A stretch of 10,400 nucleotides of DNA from Bacteroidia bacterium (GTDB lineage: Bacteria > Bacteroidota > Bacteroidia > JABEUT01), in assembly GCA_013044305.1 (NCBI GenBank), contig JABEUT010000039.1:1-10400 (forward strand), given 5' to 3'. The notes below the pieces were generated by a model. That model was not told the origin of the DNA. It saw only the letters and a list, made by a program, of their open reading frames with translations, and made no database searches. The position numbers and the translations under genes were made by a program. This document shows positions 7,073-10,400 of this stretch, piece after piece (position 1 is the stretch's first letter; each line of letters starts with the position of its first letter).

Positions 7073-7372
7073 ATGGCTCTAAAACCCGAAATAAAAAAAG
7101 ACACAAAGGCGGCAGCCGACCTTCGCCCCAAGCTGCATTTTGCCTTTACAAAAAAGAACTACACCCTGCTTATTGCAGGCATAGTACTGCTTATTATCGG
7201 CTACATTACCCTTTCGGGCGGAGGCACAAAAGACCCCAACCAGTTCTCCGAAGCCCTCTTCGACACCCGCAGGATGGTGGTGGCGCCCATCATACTTATG
7301 CTCGGTTACGCCGTAGTAGCCTACGCCATTCTTGTAAAAGAAAAGAATACAGGAGCCGGAGAGCAGGCTTAA
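7073..7372 (+). CDS. DUF3098 family small inner-membrane protein
   Basis: This 99-residue protein has a charged cytoplasmic N-terminus (1-30) containing FAFTKKNY, the family's usual lead-in to the first membrane helix. The first helix is YTLLIAGIVLLIIGYITLSG (30-49), then a short loop SGGGTKDPNQFSEALFDTRR (48-67), and a second helix at about 68-87 (VVAPIILMLGYAVVAYAIL). This pattern and the GGG-loop fit DUF3098, a family of unknown function found in Bacteroidota, usually (from memory) just downstream of the cell-division gene ftsX. Here it stands alone, with a divergent hydrolase gene on one side and a convergent TonB receptor on the other; only 25 bp separate its stop from the receptor's stop. 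It has its own promoter box. Confidence 0.82.
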   Translation: MALKPEIKKDTKAAADLRPKLHFAFTKKNYTLLIAGIVLLIIGYITLSGGGTKDPNQFSEALFDTRRMVVAPIILMLGYAVVAYAILVKEKNTGAGEQA

Positions 7373-7397
7373 CGCCGGATTAAGCCCCTGTTTTAAT

Positions 7398-9953
7398 TTA
7401 CAGATTATTTGCCTTGCCGCCACCTATCGGGAAGATGAGCCTGAACCCTATATTCCTGCCCATATCATAAATGCCCATTCCGGGTTGCGTAACCTGAACC
7501 GGAATTTGTGTAGGCTTTGCTGCGCGCCCGAGAGCAGCATTCTCGCTTGCCGTAAGTACTGCCAGGTAATTATATTGCAGATAACTTAGATGATCGATAT
7601 AGGCAACGTTGGTCAGATTCATTATATTGATGAAGAAGGCGCATACGGTTTTATTCTTTCTCGGATTCCTCAAGTCGGTTCCTATGCCTGCATTATAGAG
7701 TATATAGGCGGCAGATGGCAGTTCGGTGAATGCTGCGCCGTAAATGTTATTCTGCGCCCAGTCCTCTTCTAATCCGAACGACAGGAAACTGTTGCTTATA
7801 ATCGAATTGGGGCGGTTTCGCATTTTCAGTTTCACTTGGGAAGTAAGGCGGGGTGCGGGTGTTTGAGGCACGTGCTCCGTAAGGGGAGTCTGGCCCGGCA
7901 GATAGCTGTAAATAAGGGTAAGCCCGTTGTCTTCCTCAAGCCACTGCGCCGCTGCCGGGTGGATGTTAAAATAACCGCTGACGCCTGAAATTTCGGCTGT
8001 AGCCGCTTCATATTTATAGGTGGGGTATGGCACATTAACCCCGTTGGTGTTGATATAGTGCACCGAGTCGTTTCCCGGCGATTTAAGGCTTGGAAGTATT
8101 GCTGAAAAAATAAAGTTTTTGATATAGTTAAAAAAGCCGTCGGCTTCAAGATCAAAATTCCTGCCGTTGGATCCGAAAACCAGATCGGCTTCATAGCCGC
8201 CTTCGGCTTTCAGCTTTCCGTCGCCTATTACATATTCGTTCAGGCTTGGGTCCACCCTGTTCTCTTCCAGTTCGGGAATAGACGGGGCGCGGTAGCTTTT
8301 GGCAACATTCAGTTTCAGGTAATTGTTTCCGGGCAGGCTGTATGTTCCGCCAAGGCTTGCCGAGGTTCCGCCAAACGACTGCGCCGCGGGGGCAAAAAGC
8401 TGGTTGGCGCCGGTTGTGCCTTCCGGTACAAGTGTCTGGCTGGCAGTTTTATTATGCACATCGTACATGCCGTCGGCAGTTTGGTTTCTGGTGTCATAGC
8501 GCAGCCCGCCGCACAAGGTAAGTTTGCCGAAACTTTTCTGAACAATGGCAAACGCTCCCGCATCCAAAAAACTGTAATCCGGAATAATAAATTTGGAATA
8601 ATAGGGTGCAGGGGCTTCGTTGTTATTCCGCATATATTCATAAAAACCGTTTATGCCTTCCTGAAGGTTGATGCCCGTAGCGGCGTCCGTAATCTCATAT
8701 TTCAGCGAGTAAGGCACATCGGTCAGCCACATATTCAGCCTTGCCACAGTTCCGGTATCGAACACGGCGCGGTGGTCGCTGGTGTATGCCACATCGGCAA
8801 GCAGCAGGCCCTTGCCTATGTTTATGCCGTTCTGCCACGAGAGCACGTTGTGTTCAATCTGCTGGTACAATACGTTACAAGGATTATATGAGAGGTAATC
8901 GGTTTGTGTGGGATATTCTTTTCCTCCAATAAAGTTGTTGTCGTTCATGTCGTAGGAAAATTTTCCTGTAAGGCTGTCCCTGGTTCCTTCGGCAATCCCG
9001 TTCATTTGTCGGTAGGTGCTGAAAGACAGGCGGCTGTAACCCCATTTTTTTTCGATGCCCGCCACCGCGCGCACGTTATAATTATTGTATGCCGTGCCCC
9101 ACACATAGCCGTTTACCGGGTTGTTATAACAGTGCGCCGCCATGCCGCTTGCCGTAAAACCCCATACAATCCCTCTGTTGTTGCCTGTAAGGTTGAGCGA
9201 CTCACCTGCCTGTCCGTTGTTGGTTTGATAATCGGTTGTTATGCTGCCCTCCGTCACCCCGTTTTCGGGAAAGGGTGAGGTTCTGAAATCAATTACGCCG
9301 CCCATAGCCCCCGACCCATATTGCAATGAAGCGGGTCCTCTGATGATCTGGGCATCGTATATGGCATACGGGTTTATCATCACATTATGTTCTGTTCCGA
9401 ACTGGAAATCTTCCTGGGGCACGCCGTCGAACACGGTTACTACACGATATACCCCCAGCCCGTTCACTTCAGGCTTTCCAATACCCGGACCATAAGAACA
9501 AGCTGCCACGCCAGGTTGCAGCGCAATGGCGTCAATGGCATTGCTGAAGTTTTCGTGCATCAGGGCTTCATGAGGAACAATGACGACCGGTACAGGGCAG
9601 TTTTTGTTGTTAGCAGCATTGCCGAAAGCCGTTATTACCACTTCCCTCTGATTGGAGGCGGAAGCGGCTAAGGAAAAATTCGCCGTTACATCGCCCTTCA
9701 TCCATATCTGCCTTGTTATGGCGGCGTATCCGAGCATCTCCGCTTCGACAAGGCAGGCGCCCCTGGGAACAGGCGAGAGCCTGTAATTGCCGCTTGTGTC
9801 GGAAACGGAGGTAAGATTCAGCCGGGGAATGAAAATTAAAGCCCCTGCAATTGGCTTTCCGTCGGCGGAGTCGGTTATGCGGCCATGCAGCGTTTGCGCC
9901 TTTATGGGCGCAATGAACAGCAGGGTGATAAAAATGATGTGCAGAATTTTCAA
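7398..9953 (-). CDS. TonB-dependent outer-membrane receptor with carboxypeptidase-regulatory-like domain
   Basis: This is an 851-residue outer-membrane transporter powered by TonB. Residues 1-20 are a Sec signal (KILHIIFITLLFIAPIKAQ). Residues 22-95 form a CarboxypepD-reg-like domain (LHGRITDSADGKPIAGALIF). A TonB-box-like REVVITAF follows at 103-110. The plug domain spans about 118-225 (NAIDAIALQPGVAA at 138-151, VFDGVPQEDFQFGTEHN at 174-190, IIRGPASLQYGSGAMGGVID at 203-222). The 22-strand-type barrel fills the rest, with SYRAPSIPELEENR (553-566), INIMNLTNVAYIDHLSYLQY (775-794) and MGRNIGFRLIFPI (831-843). The only start upstream of the signal peptide is TTG at 9953: an in-frame stop lies at 10010-10008 with no ATG or GTG between. 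The ligand is unknown; the stand-alone receptor with no SusD partner argues for a metal complex or cofactor rather than a polysaccharide, as an inference. Confidence 0.92.
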   Translation of the reverse strand: MKILHIIFITLLFIAPIKAQTLHGRITDSADGKPIAGALIFIPRLNLTSVSDTSGNYRLSPVPRGACLVEAEMLGYAAITRQIWMKGDVTANFSLAASASNQREVVITAFGNAANNKNCPVPVVIVPHEALMHENFSNAIDAIALQPGVAACSYGPGIGKPEVNGLGVYRVVTVFDGVPQEDFQFGTEHNVMINPYAIYDAQIIRGPASLQYGSGAMGGVIDFRTSPFPENGVTEGSITTDYQTNNGQAGESLNLTGNNRGIVWGFTASGMAAHCYNNPVNGYVWGTAYNNYNVRAVAGIEKKWGYSRLSFSTYRQMNGIAEGTRDSLTGKFSYDMNDNNFIGGKEYPTQTDYLSYNPCNVLYQQIEHNVLSWQNGINIGKGLLLADVAYTSDHRAVFDTGTVARLNMWLTDVPYSLKYEITDAATGINLQEGINGFYEYMRNNNEAPAPYYSKFIIPDYSFLDAGAFAIVQKSFGKLTLCGGLRYDTRNQTADGMYDVHNKTASQTLVPEGTTGANQLFAPAAQSFGGTSASLGGTYSLPGNNYLKLNVAKSYRAPSIPELEENRVDPSLNEYVIGDGKLKAEGGYEADLVFGSNGRNFDLEADGFFNYIKNFIFSAILPSLKSPGNDSVHYINTNGVNVPYPTYKYEAATAEISGVSGYFNIHPAAAQWLEEDNGLTLIYSYLPGQTPLTEHVPQTPAPRLTSQVKLKMRNRPNSIISNSFLSFGLEEDWAQNNIYGAAFTELPSAAYILYNAGIGTDLRNPRKNKTVCAFFINIMNLTNVAYIDHLSYLQYNYLAVLTASENAALGRAAKPTQIPVQVTQPGMGIYDMGRNIGFRLIFPIGGGKANNL

Positions 9954-10011
9954 GAGGTATGGCTTTAATGGTACCGAACCTGGCGCAGACCTGTGAACAC
10001 TTTCGTTTCAA

Positions 10012-10019
10012 CAAAATAA
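10012..10019 (-). promoter_or_regulatory. Possible -7 element for the TonB receptor gene
   Basis: On the minus strand TTATTTTG differs at one fixed position from TAnnTTTG. It would give a leader of about 55 bases before the TTG start at 9953. No -33 box is visible, and AT-rich sequence makes chance matches likely. Confidence 0.3.
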
Positions 10020-10039
10020 TGAGTAATGGCACCCTTCTT

Positions 10040-10059
10040 GCTATGATTCAGGTCATAGC
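10040..10059. repeat. Perfect 7-bp inverted repeat (hairpin or operator)
   Basis: GCTATGA and TCATAGC flank the six-base centre TTCAGG. The element lies about 20 bp upstream of the possible receptor -7 box, where a regulator could act. It could equally be a part of the repeat island. Confidence 0.55.
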
Positions 10060-10107
10060 GCCCGAAGATTAAATAATGCCGGAAAGTAAATTCCACGATG
10101 TTTTGAA

Positions 10108-10137
10108 ACCCCGAAGGGGTATGATATTGGTAGACCC
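10108..10137. repeat. CCCCGAAGGGG palindromic repeat, copy 1
   Basis: The core ACCCCGAAGGGGT can fold into a 5-bp stem on a GAA loop. Over 30 bases this copy agrees with copy 2 (10172-10201) at 23 positions, including the first 15 and the TAG and CCC near the end. The element type, CCCC-GAA-GGGG between AT-rich flanks, is familiar to me as a dispersed intergenic repeat in Bacteroidota genomes; this is recall, not a search. Confidence 0.7.
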
Positions 10138-10171
10138 TGACGTTTGAATTCATTGGATTGGGTTAAATATT

Positions 10172-10201
10172 ACCCCGAAGGGGTATAACTTCAATAGCCC
10201 C
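10172..10201. repeat. CCCCGAAGGGG palindromic repeat, copy 2
   Basis: Same core as copy 1, 64 bp further on and in the same orientation. Here the stem is one pair longer (TACCCC/GGGGTA, 10171-10185). It runs directly into the GC-rich hairpin at 10196-10220. Confidence 0.7.
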
Positions 10202-10220
10202 GCCTTTTAAGGCGGGGGTT
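10196..10220. repeat. GC-rich hairpin CCCCGCC-TTTTAA-GGCGGGG
   Basis: Seven perfect GC pairs (10198-10204 with 10211-10217) enclose TTTTAA, of which two A-T pairs could extend the stem. No T tract follows on either strand, so it is not a standard intrinsic terminator. It is probably part of the dispersed intergenic repeat. Confidence 0.65.
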
Positions 10221-10400
10221 AGCGGCACCACCCATGTTCCCGCCCAGGGGTTGGGGGATGGGGTAAAATAAATTCATATTATCTCTGTCCTTTCGCTTAA
10301 CCAAAAAATATAATTTAAAAAGACCTTGGGCAAAATGGCGTTAAGAAAAGAGTCTGGTTATGCCTGTAAAATGGTGGTTATATAGGCAAATCCAAAAACA

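Larger units (their letters stand above)
9954..10400. other. Gene-free repeat-rich spacer upstream of the TonB receptor gene
   Basis: No credible coding region is present in these 447 bp. From left to right it holds the receptor leader, an inverted repeat (10040-10059), two copies of a CCCCGAAGGGG-centred element, a GC-rich hairpin (10196-10220), three G tracts (10247-10263) and an AT-rich tail. Short frames crossing it, such as 10153-9965 and 10277-10191 on the minus strand, are read through the repeats themselves. Confidence 0.7.

Noticed and set aside
10196..10220. GC-rich hairpin as an intrinsic terminator of an upstream gene
   Set aside because: No T run follows on either strand and no gene ends close by; the repeat explanation fits better.
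10191..10277. 28-residue minus-strand frame with an AAGGACAGAG sequence before its ATG
   Set aside because: It translates the G-tract and GC-hairpin repeats, giving low-complexity Pro/Gly sequence; not a credible gene.
10335..10385. Possible gene start near the right edge (ATGGCGTTAAGA)
   Set aside because: The frame closes after 16 codons with TAG and shows no recognisable family.

Overview
The window reads as chromosome of a member of the phylum Bacteroidota. The signs are a type IX secretion (T9SS) C-terminal sorting domain at the left edge, two lipoproteins with Bacteroidota-style signal sequences, a SusC-like TonB-dependent receptor with a carboxypeptidase-regulatory-like N-terminus, the small membrane family DUF3098, and promoter elements of the Bacteroidota type (TAnnTTTG). 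I cannot place it below phylum with confidence; a Sphingobacteriia/Chitinophagia-like lineage is a guess.

Layout. Positions 2-715 (+) hold the 3' end of an AT-rich T9SS-secreted protein gene whose sorting domain is built partly from 7-bp DNA repeats. Positions 821-1720 (-) hold a XerD-type tyrosine recombinase. A divergent spacer (1721-1947) with an inverted repeat and a -7 promoter element precedes a rightward run: etfB (1948-2685), etfA (2770-3753), a bifunctional-nuclease-family protein with a UVR motif (3814-4419), and a large lipoprotein with an Ig-like N-terminal part and a parallel beta-helix (4463-5914). Facing these is a DUF3089 alpha/beta-hydrolase lipoprotein (7005-5983, -). A 67-bp divergent spacer holds one TACCTTTG promoter box on each strand and leads to a DUF3098 membrane protein (7073-7372, +). 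Convergent to that is an 851-residue TonB-dependent receptor (9953-7398, -) that appears to use a TTG start. The last 447 bp (9954-10400), upstream of the receptor, contain no credible gene. They hold a cluster of short palindromes and repeats (two copies of a CCCCGAAGGGG element, a GC-rich hairpin, a 7-bp-stem hairpin and a run of G tracts) that looks like a Bacteroidota intergenic repeat island.

How the parts fit. EtfB and EtfA form one heterodimeric flavoprotein that carries electrons from acyl-CoA and related dehydrogenases to the quinone pool. The nuclease-family gene may share their transcript. The other genes are envelope functions (surface lipoproteins, a lipoprotein hydrolase, an outer-membrane transporter, an inner-membrane small protein) with no evident shared pathway. 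I see no defence system, phage, biosynthetic cluster, CRISPR array or RNA gene. The most unusual signals are the heptanucleotide repeats inside the sorting domain and the palindrome island upstream of the receptor; neither by itself amounts to a new system.
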